Shown here: piece by piece, positions 1-11,429 of the stretch
Layout: each line of letters starts with the position of its first letter
Numbering within the stretch: position 1 is the stretch's first letter
Origin: Enoplolaimus lenunculus
Lineage: Eukaryota; Nematoda; Enoplea; Enoplida; Thoracostomopsidae
Direction of reading: 5' to 3'
DNA: 64,000 nucleotides
Assembly (NCBI GenBank): GCA_030248215.1
Contig: JASANG010000997.1
Location: forward strand, 62,001-126,000
Made by a program: the position numbers and the translations under genes
The notes under the pieces: generated by a model
Told to the model about the DNA's origin: nothing
Seen by the model: the letters and a program-made list of their open reading frames with translations, nothing else
Database searches by the model: none

Positions 1-282
1 ACCCAGGCCTAAGACGCAAAAAAGGGGTCAAAATCTGAAATTTTGTTCTATGATTTATAGTAATAAAATTTCGTTTGGCTTCCCGTTCGCTTTGCTCGTT
101 AGGTATATTCACTGTTATATATCACGCTGTCTTTCCTGGCAGAAATTGCTGATTCCGTCGCTTCCGCTTTTGATCATGAAATTTAGAAAGACAACTTGGG
201 AAGTACTTGGCGAAATGAGTTTAGAGGTCTTAACCTTCTACAGCTGTGAGCTTCGGCAACTTCAGCTGTGATTTCAGGCCTG

Positions 283-418
283 TAGCCAGTTCACCTTGCT
301 AGGGGGCTAGAGTTTTTCAGGAGTGGCATTTAAAGGTTTTATAAACAAGGATTAAAATCTTCTAGGGGGCAAAATTTTTTCAGGGGGTGGCTGAGTCCCC
401 TGGCCACTCCTTCGCTAC
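283..418. repeat. GTAGCCAGCTCACCTTG repeat, copy 1
   Basis: GTAGCCAGTTCACCTTGCTA and GGCTGAGTCCCCTGGCCACT mark a ~140-170 bp family whose outer ends form a short inverted repeat (GCCNGTA / TACGGGC). Similar inner blocks read AAATTTTTCAGGGGG. Confidence 0.6.
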
Positions 419-976
419 AGACTTGTGTGATCTGACCGATTAAAAAGAGTTATTTTAGCTATTTTAGATTACCCTACTGACAGTAAATTTTAAATTTGAT
501 CACCGCTAAACCCTATAACCTTCAATAACAGCCGACTCCTTTTTATGTTTAATTCTGTTTTTGAGTTAATTTGTGAACAAAATTCCATGGATTACACACC
601 ATAATTAGCTTAAAATCCACAAGTCTTGTGTGTTGAAATAACATTTTCGTAATGTTTTTAGCGAACAAATCACACGCTGTTGGTGACATTTTAAGCTTAA
701 TCCCAACCAACGATAAACCGACTTTAATTCGTCGAATTTTATGTTGGGTTTTAAATTTTGTTTAAAATTTAAAATGTCAAACGTCTTTAAAAACGGGTCA
801 AAATCGAACTTAAACTCTTCTTCTTTAGTTGAAATTTGAACGGAAAGATAATTTTGGTTTTGTGCCAATTCACCTGTATTTGATTGAAATAAAACAATCA
901 AAAATTAATTTTGTGTTTCTTTGTGTCATGGCTGTACATTTTCGTATATTGTTGTAGCTCTACCTGTTACACAGGT
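419..976. other. no recognisable feature
   Basis: AT-rich unique sequence; a 98-codon minus-strand frame (901..605) has no signal peptide or motif and is not called. Confidence 0.5.
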
Positions 977-1190
977 GGGACAATGTAATGCGCAGGGGTG
1001 GACCAGTATTATAACCATATCGCCTAAGGCTAAGCCTTAGCCAAAGCCTAAGCCTAAGCGTAACAATGAGTTAATTACTAAGTCTAAGCCAAAGCCTAAG
1101 CCCAGCAAACAATTAGTCAAAAGGTTAAGCTTACTCTATTCTAGTCCCAAAGAATCCGCTCCTGATCTTAACGTTGGCCCACAGGTGATA
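977..1190 (-). mobile_element. TTAGGC-array MITE, copy 1
   Basis: Terminal repeats GCAGGGGTGGACCAGTATT and GAATCCGCTCCTGATCTTAA with ACGTTGGCCC enclose GCCTAA-type hexamers and the conserved TTAGTCNAAAGNTTAAGCTTACTC block. Confidence 0.75.
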
Positions 1191-1246
1191 GGCTGGCTTT
1201 ATTGGCCCATTTAAAGATCAGGGGCGGTCCGTTTTCCGCGGGACTG

Positions 1247-1398
1247 CACTGCAAAAAATGGTGAGTCAAGTTGACTCCTGCCAAGTCGCTCAGTGAGTCG
1301 AATTTCACTTAGGCGGAGTCGAATTTTGACTCAGTTTGTGTAGTCCGGAAAAGCCTATTTCGGAAAGAGTCAATTTGACTCACCTTTCCTTGAAGTGT
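1247..1398. mobile_element. TA-flanked palindromic MITE (CACTGCAAAAAATGGTGAGTC), copy 1
   Basis: Starts CACTGCAAAAAATGGTGAGT; the right arm reads TGTGTAGTCCGGAAAAGCC and GAGTCAATTTGACTCACC. The left arm is shortened. It interrupts the left terminus of a TTAGGC-type MITE (GGCGGTCCGTTTTCCGCGGG at 1222..1242). Confidence 0.75.
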
Positions 1399-2075
1399 AA
1401 GCCAGTGTAGCAAGCGAGAAAATATTTTGACATCTGTCGGTTTAAAAATACAGTCTATAAAGGTGGCCGTTTTCAAGGTTTTTCCAGAAACTTCCGGGAT
1501 ATATTTTTTGCTTTGGGCCAGAACTCACAACTTTGAATCAATGAAATTCACTTTGAGTTAAATATTCAACTTACCCGGAATCAATTGAACTCAAACAGTG
1601 AGAATCAACTCAACATAGAGCGAGTTAATGTATACTACAACTCAATAGTCGATTAATCAACTTATTGAAATTTACAGTGCACGATTCTGTAGAGCACAAA
1701 TTTTATCTGAAAATGCTCTTGCAAGTAGACGATTCGGTGACGGCACACATCAAAAGACGGAGAATTCTGGCTGATTTTTACCTCGTTTTGCCTCGAGTTT
1801 GAATAAAATTGATATGTTTAAAATAAATATGTGTATTCTTGAACTAAGGTTTTTGACACTACATTCGGTTCATCTTCAAAAATACATCAACGCTGAAATC
1901 TATACAACAACACAATTCACTCATTCGCAAGGTATGGGTGTAAGAAAAGCGTTTGGAAACAAGATCATGTCGTACAAAACTGTCGAAGTAGGGAGAATGT
2001 GAACCATAAGTGCAATATCCGTTGTCCGTTTGCGGTATTCTCATATACAACCGTGTCCCAGTACCTAAATATTAT

Positions 2076-2467
2076 GCAACTTCCACAATAACATGCGTAC
2101 ACCAGGCGACTTATAATGGGGGTAGTGTCCTGTACACTGAAGCCAAAAAAGTTTCAGTATCCTGGACACCGAAGCCAGAATGTTTCACCATTCTGGACAC
2201 TGAAACATTTTTGGCTTCAGTGTCAAGGATACATAAGCCAAAAAGCTTTACTGTCCAGGACACCGAAGCCACAAAACGCTTCAGTATCTGGTATACCAAA
2301 GCTTTTTGGCGTCTGTGTCCAGGACACCAAGTTTTTGGCTCGTGTGTCCAAGATACATAAGCCAAAAACATTCAGCATCGAAGATACTGAAGCTAAAAAA
2401 GCTTCAGTGTCTTTGACATTACTCAATCAAAAGTCAGCTGGTATACGCAGGTTATGGTTGAAGGTGC
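2076..2467. mobile_element. CTTCAGTGTCC-array MITE, copy 1
   Basis: TTCCACAATAACATGCGTAC plus ACCAGGCGACTT at the left, AAGTCAGCTGGTATACGCAG at the right. The interior is an array of the palindromic unit (CTTCAGTGTCC)(GGACACTGAAG) with AAAAA spacers, diverged. It ends 58 bp before the secreted-peptide gene at 2525. Overlapping open frames on both strands come from the array. Confidence 0.85.
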
Positions 2468-2524
2468 ATACTATTTGTTTTGTTTAAAGTGTATTTATAT
2501 CAGAAAATACTTAATCATTGAATC

Positions 2525-2839
2525 ATGTCACTTAAAGGCCTCATTTTGATTGGAGCGATGTTGCTGGTCGCAATCGACGCCTCCGTAGTTAAATCATGGC
2601 ATCTTCCACCAGCTGGAGCACGATTTCGCAATTCCGACGTTTCCAATTGCAACGAACCTTGGTGTAGCCAGAACAATATCTCACGAGCCAAGAAACCAGC
2701 TCGAGGCTACGGTACTCGAGTACAAGAAGACGAACGGAAAAAAAGGTTTTTGTTTCGGTCGACAGGTGACATATTGAATACGGTGGTGCGAGGGTACAAA
2801 CGCCCGTCGCCATATAAATATCCGCATCAACTCTATTAA
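2525..2839 (+). CDS. small secreted peptide precursor, 104 aa
   Basis: The protein starts MSLKGLILIGAMLLVAIDAS, a typical signal peptide of about 20 residues. The mature part carries one Cys pair (CNEPWC), a KK, an RKKR furin-like site and a YKR site. The last processed piece would be the Tyr/Pro-rich RPSPYKYPHQLY. This is the layout of a neuropeptide, antimicrobial or venom-like precursor, but I do not recognise the family. The ATG is the first in frame. TATTTATATC about 30 bp upstream could be a TATA element, or TATATCAG a splice acceptor. A MITE of the CTTCAGTGTCC type ends about 58 bp before the start codon. A single-exon gene is assumed. Confidence 0.6.
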   Translation: MSLKGLILIGAMLLVAIDASVVKSWHLPPAGARFRNSDVSNCNEPWCSQNNISRAKKPARGYGTRVQEDERKKRFLFRSTGDILNTVVRGYKRPSPYKYPHQLY

Positions 2840-3026
2840 CGGTTAACAATGGCGCATGAACGGATTGGTTCAAATTTGAAGGAAAGTTGAGTTTTGTACG
2901 ATTGTTTAAGCGTCTATGGAATTTTCATTGGTGCTCTCGGCAAATGTCGACGTTTACTCTTATGTTGGTATTCTCAAATGTGTGTAGCCCATGTCAAACC
3001 AGTTGGTGTTAGGTGTTGCAACTGTC

Positions 3027-3178
3027 GGCCCATGTATAGAACAGGGCGAATCGTTTTCCGGAGGGGCTATAAAAGAGTCAGTTTAAGCTTTAGACTAATT
3101 TTTTGCTTAGGCTTAGGCTTAGGCTTAGGTTTAGGAATATGCTTATACTACTGTTCCGGCCCTGTTCTATACATGGGC
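3027..3178 (+). mobile_element. TTAGGC-array MITE, copy 2
   Basis: GGCCCATGTATAGAACAGGG and its complement CCCTGTTCTATACATGGG bound a short array of TTAGGC after the TTTTTTGC block. Confidence 0.85.
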
Positions 3179-3691
3179 TCAACTTTCAAACGACTGAATA
3201 CCGAATTTCGAAATGTAGTTTTCAAACTTGATTCGTTCTAATTGTGTGATAATTTTTCGATCAGTATTAACTGCAGTAGATTGTGAGTTGCCAAAAAACT
3301 ATTCGCTAACTGGTGATAGGTGCTATACACATTTGATTATATTTGTTCTAAAAATTAGTAGGAATAAGTTTAAATTTTCACAGACCTTATTGTTTACGGT
3401 AAACGCTAAGCGTAAAAATAGCGCAGTTTTCATTGGCGTAGCATTAATGTAAGCCACTATGCTTTTAACTCTGTGTCAAAGTAAAAAATTATCAAATTTA
3501 ACCTAAACCTAAGCTCAAGCAATAATGCTAAGTCTAAATGAATTCTTGCTGTCCCGCATGCAAGCAGGATGCCTTCGAAAGTAACATATGCCTTAATCTA
3601 GCATAGTGTTTTAAGTACCATTGTAACAAAATTATTATTTGTTCTGAGAGTTTATTGAAATTTAAAATAAAGCTGATATGGTTAACTTTAA

Positions 3692-3912
3692 AGCCCGCAT
3701 TCTCAAATATGTGTAGCACCTATTTCCAGTTTGTTATAGGTCGTGTAACTTTGGAACCAACACAATCTGAGGTTCGAAATTCAGCACATTGTTCGCGTTT
3801 GATTTGCACTACTTCTGTACCAATTTTGAGATCTGCCATTGCAGATGTTCGTCAGTTTTGAAAATCTCTCCCTATTTGATGATAGGTGCTATAGACATTT
3901 GAGAATACGGTC
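3692..3912. mobile_element. TAGCACCTATCACC MITE, copy 1
   Basis: GCCCGCATTCTCAAATATGT and CATTTGAGAATACGG with inner arms GTGTAGCACCTATTTCCAG and TGATAGGTGCTATA. The core GAGGTTCGAAATTCAGCACA is common to the family. Another right-end fragment lies at 3295..3340. Confidence 0.85.
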
Positions 3913-4080
3913 ATAGAATTTACTGATAAACTGCAATAATTTTAGATTCGAAAACCAAACTTGGTATTGTGGCCTTGTCCAGTTACAAAAGTTGACAATT
4001 TTTAGACAGCCACAAAAATTATAGGTTAACAGTTTCCTTTGTTCGATAGAAATCTATATTTTCTTATCAAATCGTTCTTA

Positions 4081-4125
4081 GGAATACGCTTAGTCTACTG
4101 TTACGGCCCTAAAAGTGACATTGGC
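4081..4125 (+). repeat. TTAGGC-array MITE, right-end fragment
   Basis: GGAATACGCTTAGTCTACTG, then TTACGGCCCTAAAAGTGACA and TTGGC, the right terminus of the GGGGCGTCC subfamily. Confidence 0.6.
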
Positions 4126-5296
4126 TAATTCGTTTATTGTACTACTGCGTCCTGATGGTGATATTATCTCTTCAAGGTATTCGACAGACGGTACAAAGAT
4201 TGTTTTAGGGTATCAATGGAAATTTAGAGGTGAGAAATTTCCAATATTTTTAGTTGAATGCGCACTTTTTGAAATTAAGGGCACGGGCAGCATTTCAAAA
4301 TTAAGGGGTCTTGGGCCCGTCATGATTAACGTGCAGGTGCTCAAGGTTTAGGCATTATGTATGTATGTATGAATTCACTGCAGCCGGCCTCGAATTTCTT
4401 GGCCGCGGCTGTGGATATCTGTTCAATTTAAGTGGATTTTCACTGCAAATTTTGCAGATTTGCTTTACCGAAATACGAACAGAATGGAAACGCTCAATAA
4501 CGTTTTCCAGAATGGAAACGCTCAATAACGTTTTCCAAGCACTTGCCATTCCTATCAGAAATCGACAAGATATCCGGTTGTTTAATATCCGCCGGTAAAA
4601 ACTGATCCTTTCATTTCCGGTTCCAGTATAAGTTTTCCGGATATGTACTGCATTAATTCCAATAACTTGTTTATCCGCTTTTGCCGAAATATTTTATATT
4701 TTAACTCAGTATGAGTTGAATCAATTAAAATTCTTAAATTCTGAATTGCATAATTAATGTTGTTCCAAATAATTCCTTAAACAAAAGTTTAACATTCGTC
4801 AAGATTAATGCTTGGGATTTGGCAAAGTTTTACCTGAGCCTAATCCTTTGCCTGTGGCTGGCGCTATACTTTTAATGACGTCCGAGTCCTTCATATTCAG
4901 GCGCCGATCCAAGTGAAGGGGTTGAGTTAATAGATTACATTTCGAGTTATACTTTCACGAACAGAAATCCTAACTACGCCCTTGCCAAAAATGTTTCAAC
5001 GCGAGTTGCACTGTTAACCAATCACCCTTCAGCTGGAAAGTCGATATTATTTGCGTGTAACAATGTAAACATTTTAACTTTTTTTCTACAAATATACACA
5101 CAAAACTCTAAAATTAAATGTTTTGCGTAATAATTGCAGTGGCATACCAACCGAAGACGCGGAAGCGGGGGTCGGAATTTTCAATTTTTGAAATCAGGAA
5201 AAATTTGCATAAAAAATATATCCAAAAATTTACTAAAAGTACTAAGGTTCCTATTTTACAAATTTTTAAAATTTTACCATTATCAACCACATCTAC
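4126..5296. other. no gene seen
   Basis: Apart from the 28-bp duplication and the MITE fragment near 4806..4895 this is plain AT-rich sequence. Confidence 0.45.
4478..4535. repeat. 28-bp direct duplication
   Basis: CAGAATGGAAACGCTCAATA followed by ACGTTTTC occurs twice in tandem, without change. Confidence 0.8.
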
Positions 5297-5508
5297 GTAC
5301 TGTAGGGGCCCGAATATGAGGGGGTAATAAGAGGGGGTCCCCATATTGAGTCCAAACCAATAGGAGTCCGTATCCCTAATACAAAGGGATGGAGGAGGAG
5401 GGATTGAAAATAAATATCAGTCCATAACCGAATAACAGGGTGGTAGCCTCTGAAGAGGCCAAAATATATCAGCCCTATCCTCTTATTCGGATCACTACAG
5501 TACGTGTA
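5297..5508. mobile_element. GTACTGTAG...CCGAATAAGAGG MITE
   Basis: GTACTGTAGGGGCCCGAATA and CTTATTCGGATCACTACAGT form imperfect terminal repeats. The interior AGTCCATAACCGAATAACAG recurs at 22735, and a terminus recurs at 22313 (CTTATGCGGATAACTACAGT). Confidence 0.68.
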
Positions 5509-5623
5509 TGTGGCACAACTTGTTTTGGGATCAGCTGCAATGCCCCTGTGTAACTTGCTTATATTAATTATGGTAAACTAAAAGAACCGGCTCTTGCACT
5601 CTTAGTCCACACAGCCTTCATTT

Positions 5624-5790
5624 TAGTTCAAGCTTAAGCTTAGCATTCGGCAAAGTGTTACATAAGCCTAATCATCCTCACAGCCATCACTTTAGTTCAG
5701 GCTTAAGCTTAGGATTTGGCAAAGTTTTACCTAAGCCTAATCCTTTGCCTTAGGCTAGCGCAATACGTTTAATGACATCCGACGCCTTCC
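5624..5790 (+). repeat. tandem pair related to the TTAGGC MITE
   Basis: Two ~72-bp units (ACAGCC(T/A)TCA(T/C)TTTAGTTC, then CTTAAGCTTAG and TTTGGCAAAGTTTTACC). A third partial copy lies at 4806..4872. Both ends run into GCGCTATAC-like sequence (4860, 5758). Confidence 0.55.
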
Positions 5791-6219
5791 TTTACCGCCC
5801 GACGGCGGCCGCTGACCAACAGCGTTTACCTCGGCTTTAATCTTAAATACGGGGCGAACGAGTGCAAAAGCTATGGCGACCCCAGAGAAATAAGAAGTAC
5901 AAAATTTTCAAAGTGTTTTAAGCTAATGCTTGTACGTTGTGTCATGTGTCAGATGAAAGAATTTGGTTCGGTCCCAATGGCCAAATATTGGTCGTTTTTG
6001 ACTCGGGCAAAACTAATTATTGTAATGTATTTTTGCATGAAATATGCACAAATATTTCGGCTTAGTTAACGTTTAGTTTTGATGTGTGAAAAAGTACATT
6101 TTCTACTCAAAAATGCACCGAAATAGAAAGTAAAATGGTTACAAATTTGTCATTATTTATGAGATCAATTAACGATTTTCTGCAACTAAAATGAAATATT
6201 AATTGATGCAATGAGAGAA

Positions 6220-6328
6220 ATACTTTACCACTTTTTCACGTGAATATTTTCTATTTCATCTGAAATCTAATTTCAAGCTGGGATTTGAACTTTAATATTA
6301 TCAGATAGGCGGTGTTCTTTATCACCAC
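6220..6328 (-). repeat. TTAA/tRNA MITE remnant leading into the satellite
   Basis: CACGTGAATATTTTCTATTT and CTGGGATTTGAAC match the left arm of the complete elements at 39170 and 56646. The array starts exactly where the tRNA-like part would continue. Confidence 0.6.
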
Positions 6329-6975
6329 TCAGCTATAGGAGATCGACGCTCGAGTTCAATCCACTCAGCTATAGGAGATCGACGCTCGAGTTCAATCCCC
6401 TCAGCTATAGGAGATCGACGCTCGAGTTCAATCCACTCAGCTATAGGAGATCAATTCAATCCAGCTATAGGAGATATCGTTCAATCCACTCAGCTATAGA
6501 GATACGCTCGAGTTCAATCCACTCAGCTATAGGAGATCGACGCTCGAGTTCAATCCACTCAGCTATAGGAGATCGACGCCAAAAAAAAAATCGAGTTCAA
6601 TCCACTCAGCTATAGGAGATCGACGCTCGAGTTCAATCCACTCAGCTATAGGAGATCGACGCTCGAGTTCAATCCACTCAGCTATAGGAGATCGACGCTC
6701 GAGTTCAATCCACTCAGCTATAGGAGATCGACGCTCGAGTTCAATCCACTCAGCTATAGGAGATCGACGCTCGAGTTCAATCCACTCAGCTATAGGAGAT
6801 CGACGCTCGAGTTCAATCCACTCAGCTATAGGAAAACGACCCCTAAAACAAAACAAAGTTCAATCCACTCAGCTATAGGAGAGCGACGCTCGAGTTCAAT
6901 CCACTCAGCTATAGGAGATCGACGCTCGAGTTCAATCCACTCAGCTATAGGAAATCGACGCTCGAGTTCAAAGAG
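6329..6975 (-). repeat. 36-bp satellite derived from a tRNA-containing MITE
   Basis: About eighteen tandem monomers each read CACTCAGCTATAGGAGATCG followed by ACGCTCGAGTTCAATC (36 bp). A few are shortened, and two junctions carry A-rich insertions near 6580 and 6842. The monomer matches the segment CACTCAGCTATAGGAGC...ACGCTCGAG inside the TTAA element (for example 39270 and 56750) and includes its A box on the minus strand. Because 36 is a multiple of three, the minus strand has a repeat-encoded open frame (SPIAEWIELERR repeated); I do not call this a gene. Confidence 0.9.
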
Positions 6976-7716
6976 CTATTTTGATCAATAAAGACTGCGT
7001 AGTTCACATACGGGTAGTAATTGCGTATGTATTAATTCGCCAAAACGACTTCAAATGAATTGCTCATGCTCTATTGAAGCTATGATTAGCTTTTTCACCA
7101 TTAAATTTACGATTTAAATTTTAAAAATATAATTTGTTGAATATTTTTCAAATGAGAAACGTCTCATGGGAAGAGATTAATTTTAGCCAACAATGCGACA
7201 TCTAAGGTAATTTTTAGGATAATACATCGAAAAATATAGGCCATTAAAATGGCATGGCTGTGGAAGGCATCTAAAATGAATTTTTAAAATTTGACTAATT
7301 TTTTGGGTTACGACACAAAGATTTTGCTAAAAAAACTTTTAGCAAATGTTACATTCAAAGATGTATCGGAGCAAAAAAGGTGTCCATAGCTTTTGAAAAC
7401 GTATTAACCACTTTTTCAACAAATACCAAAAAATGTTATTTTTATACTAAAACTTGGATATGGATTCCTAGGATTAATAATACATAGAATCCAATTAATT
7501 ATAGTAATAAATATATTTCAATAAGAGATTAGTTTAAAATAAGACCTGCTGTATACAAGGGGTTAATTTCATAAAGGAATAAGAATAAATTTAAATTTTG
7601 TACGATATGCGCAGCGAGATGGAACACAATTTATTTGGTTCATTGTAAAACTGGTAAAAGTGCCTTTGTTCCTCGTACCAGGAATTTCAGGAGTGCATAT
7701 ACTACCCTCGTATACA
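6976..7716. other. no recognisable feature
   Basis: AT-rich unique sequence between the satellite and the next MITE; no long frame on either strand. Confidence 0.5.
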
Positions 7717-7912
7717 GCGGCGGATCCAGAAATTTCTGACGGATAGAGGCGAGAGCCGGCAAAAAATTATGAAACACTATTTTTATTGTATGCTATATAC
7801 GGGAAAATTTTTGAGGCGAAAAATTGTAAGGTATAAACCTTACCATTTGTTCACAAACAAATGTCATACGAATGGCGTACGTCGAACCTACCCCCCTCTG
7901 GATCCGCTAGTT
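7717..7912. mobile_element. GGATCCAGAAATTTCTGACG MITE
   Basis: GGCGGATCCAGAAATTTCTG and CCCCCTCTGGATCCGCTAG form the ends. Single ends occur at 10915, 16976 and 19026. Confidence 0.6.
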
Positions 7913-8287
7913 AGTACTTAGCTATGTAATTACTATAATTAATTTAAGTTTTATTACAAACCGGTTCCAGTTTAGCTCAACCACAAATTGATTAGCTTAA
8001 ATGCATGCTTGATAATGTTTAGTTTAGGGCGCTATTTTTGAGTTTTTTCCACTCCAAATGTTTCTTTTTGAACGCAATTATTACGAAGCAACGGGCAGCC
8101 GGAATCTGGTATCCGGTTCGGCCCAGGTTTGTCAATTTCTGGATCCGGAATTTAGGTATTTTAAGCAGAGAGAAAAGAGCCGATCTGTAAATGGAGGGCC
8201 ACAAAAGTGCTGGCATAATGATGGAACAAATGTCGCGAACGAAAAGCCAAACGCAATTTTAGTAATTCGTAAGATATAAACCTTTTC

Positions 8288-8473
8288 ACGTAAAGATCAG
8301 GGGCGGACCGTTTTTCTCTGGTACTAGAATAGAGTAAACTTAAGCTTTAGACTAATTTTTTGCTTGGTTTAGGCTTAGGCTTAGGCTTAGGCTTAGGCTT
8401 AGGTTTAGGTTTAGGCTTAGGCTTAGGAATATGCTTATAATACTGTTCCGCCCCTGTTCTTTTACATTGGCCC
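8288..8473 (+). mobile_element. TTAGGC-array MITE, copy 3
   Basis: AAAGATCAGGGGCGGACCG at the left, GTTCCGCCCCTGTTC and ACATTGGCCC at the right, with about eleven TTAGG(C/T) hexamers. The array is open on the minus strand as a Pro-Lys repeat; no gene is implied. Confidence 0.88.
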
Positions 8474-8968
8474 AATTTTTTTATCATTTTTTCTTTGTTT
8501 TCGTTCGTATACAAAATATTTTGATTACAAAACGGGGTTGTCCTCGCCGCTCTGAAGATTGGAGGCAGAAGATGGATTATGAACCAAGTACCAACGTCTA
8601 TTTTTAACCCCATAATTTTGGAAGTTGCATGTCGTTCATGCAGGATGCTAGCCATCCAAATTAGAGAGATTTGCTCTATAATTATTCAACGGGCTTTTAG
8701 GGTTGCCAACCGAAACGGTTCCTAAAATCCTTTGGACAATAATCTCAACTGGGGGGTTGACCTTCAACTCCCCGTCGCCATGCGCTTAACTATTTGAGAA
8801 TGAAATATTTTTCAGTATTTTACAAAATCTTGATTGCGGAATATAAATTAATTTTAGTCTTCCTTCACTGATATCCGCTGGATTATAGAATTGATTCACA
8901 TCTTAAACTTTCAAACAGAATTTTACACCGATATGACAATTTCCAACCTTAGGATATAGCAGAAATAA

Positions 8969-9056
8969 GCTTGCCTACTAAAGCCTAAGGCTAAGCCTAA
9001 ACCTAAGCATAGGCGTAAGATTGAACATTTGACAAATCCTAAGCCTTATCCTACAC
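8969..9056 (-). repeat. TTAGGC-array MITE fragment
   Basis: A run of CCTAAG and CCTAAA hexamers without termini; a similar GTTTTAGGTTTAGGTTTAGG run lies at 9116. Confidence 0.5.
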
Positions 9057-9338
9057 TTTTGGCATGGGTCGAACAAGTAATGAGCAAAACCGTAGAGGTC
9101 GGCTTTTACAGTCGGGTTTTAGGTTTAGGTTTAGGCTAAAAGTTCGACTTATATTCAAGCTTAGGCTTGGTTATGTTTGGACCCACGTTTAGATTTATAA
9201 TTGGTGGTGGATACAGGTTCTGCAAATGTGTCGTTTAGGCAAACAACCGCGAGCGTTGGATCATACATTGTTGGTCGAAAATTTGAAAGGTAATTGTCGT
9301 GTTTGGGTAATTGTCGTTCGGGCAATTCTTGCGCTAAG

Positions 9339-10074
9339 CCATATTCACACGTGCAAGTTTTTGCTGTGAGAACTTGCAACTGCAACTTGTACGAAATACT
9401 TGCAGCTGCAAGTGCTTTTAAAGAATCGAATTTATGTGAATAATTTGCACACCACTGAAATATATATCAAGCATAACCTATAATCTATCAGTTTAGCCAG
9501 TGATGATAAATGAATTCGACTTGCAAGACTATTCATACCTACGAATTAATTCTTCTTGTATATTAATCATGAATAAATTGCAGCTTCAAGTTCTTGGAAT
9601 GAATTTTCAAAAAAACTTGCAGCTGCAAATTTCAGTTGTAAGAAACATTCATGCGTAAAGAAGGTTATACTCGAAATTTTTAGACTTAAAAAAGTTTTCA
9701 TCGCGATGCAATCTTTATTTAACGCTTAAAAATTTAAAACTGGTCCCATTACTTTCGCCATCGGCTGCGAAATATCAAACAAGTTAGATATTTGAATTAA
9801 TTCACTTTTTGAATAAATTCAATAAGTCTGAATTAATTCAAAACGCGCCCAGCAACAAGTCTTCTAATTGGCCAATGAAAATGCAAGTGCCAGAAATTCG
9901 AGCGATTTGTGACGGCGTTCAAACGTGCGAATTAGTTTCAATCACATGAATTCTAATGAATAATTTGCAGCTGCATGCACTTCAAATCTGCTTTGTGACC
10001 AAACTTGCACATGCAAGTTGCACGTACAAGTGTTTGCTGCAAAAAATTGCTCGTGTGAATATGGATTTATAGTA
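9339..10074. mobile_element. TTGCAGCTGCAA MITE, long copy
   Basis: CATATTCACACGTGCAAGTT and CTCGTGTGAATATGG mark a 736-bp element. AACTTGCAGCTGCAAG is repeated in both orientations near the ends and twice in the middle (9595, 9965). Confidence 0.8.
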
Positions 10075-10237
10075 ACTGTTGCGTTTGGACAATAATAGCC
10101 ATTGGGTATTATTGTCATGTTTGCGCAGTTGTTCTGTTTGGCAGTTGTCGCAGGGTCCCTTTTGTATATGTCCCTAATGTAGAACCAGCTCTGAATGCCA
10201 CTGGAAACCGAAAGTTAGGGTTGGATCCAGAATCTTA

Positions 10238-10436
10238 CACTGCAAAATACGGTGAGTCAAATTCACTCTCTCTGAAATAGGCTTTTCCTGACTACACAAA
10301 CTGAGTCAAAATTCGACCTCACCAGAGTCAAATTGAGTCGAATATGACTCTGGCGGAGTCAAATTTAACTCAGGTTGTGTAGTCCCATACAGCCTATTTC
10401 GGAGAGAGTGAATTTGACTCACCATATTTTGCAGTG
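10238..10436. mobile_element. TA-flanked palindromic MITE, copy 2
   Basis: 199 bp between direct TA dinucleotides, CACTGCAAAATACGG at one end and its complement at the other. Its left arm has CTTTTCCTGACTAC while the right has GTAGTCCCATACAG, so the two arms belong to different sequence types. Confidence 0.85.
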
Positions 10437-11250
10437 TACGGTGGGAAGATGGGCGATACATCCAAATAGGCCTGGTTTTAAAATCCTACTTCCTCAACCA
10501 TTTTGTCGTTTTTAATAGCGTACTTAATTTAAGTATATTTTGCAGTTAACAGTTAGGTATATTAACCTTAGTCTATTTGAAATTGTACAGTCACGGTGCC
10601 TTCTTAAAATAAAGTACAATATAGTGGTATTCATGTTATGACAATACGTAAGATTTCCACACTTGAACCGCTATCTTCCACTGGATTCGCCAGTTCTGCT
10701 CCCGTGTTCCCGTGCGATAAGAACTTTATGTTTATAGAACCTAATCCCAATCCCTACTGTAGTTGAACCAAAAAATACGCACACATTATTTCACTAAATA
10801 TGCAATTTTGCGTTTAAATTCCAAATGTTGTTCTGTTTATTTTTGGCATACCAACCCTACAAAGGTGATGTAGTATTTTTCTAATTTTTCTCGGCCAGCA
10901 GTGGCGCGGATCCAGAAACTTCTGACTCGGACGTGCGCTAATATTGTAAAAAGGCAGCGAACAAAAAGCCAGACGCAATTTTAGTATTAAATAATATTTA
11001 ACAACGTTTGTGGTTTAGTCGTCGTTTGGACGTATCGGTGTCTTGGTGCCCCTCACCCGCGTTGAATACGCCATTGTTTGCCAGTTTTTGGTTTGTATAA
11101 TTCAGTTTTGGCCCGCCCACACTTTGGCCAATGTTTTACTTGAGCCAGTTTAGTCCACGTGGCCTTGTACGATATGGTTTTATATTGTTTTGGTTTACGT
11201 GAGCCAATTACTTGTTACAGTTTGTTTGGTTACATGATTGACAACATTGA

Positions 11251-11305
11251 GACCGCATTTTCAAATGTGTATAGCACCTATCACCAGTTAGTATTAATTA
11301 TGGTT
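11251..11305. repeat. TAGCACCTATCACC MITE, left-end fragment
   Basis: ACCGCATTTTCAAATGTGTA then TAGCACCTATCACCAGTTAG. Confidence 0.6.
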
Positions 11306-11429
11306 TTCAAGCAAGCAAATAAGGACGCTTGCGGATCGTTCATTTTATACCGTCGCAGAATCATCGCGGGACGCCATTTTTACGACTTGCACATGCTCTG
11401 CCTCCCAGAGGCATTCTCCCCAAATCGCC

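Noticed and set aside
2010-2487. Overlapping 116 and 123-codon frames with LDTE/WTPKP repeats
   Set aside because: They are translations of the CTTCAGTGTCC array on several frames and both strands.
6563-6856. 97-codon minus-strand frame with repeated SPIAEWIELERR
   Set aside because: It is the translation of the 36-bp satellite, whose length is a multiple of three; no signal peptide, start context or non-repeat sequence supports a gene.
8347-8655. 102-codon minus frame ending in a Pro-Lys repeat
   Set aside because: The C-terminal half is the TTAGGC array; the N-terminal half shows no family similarity.
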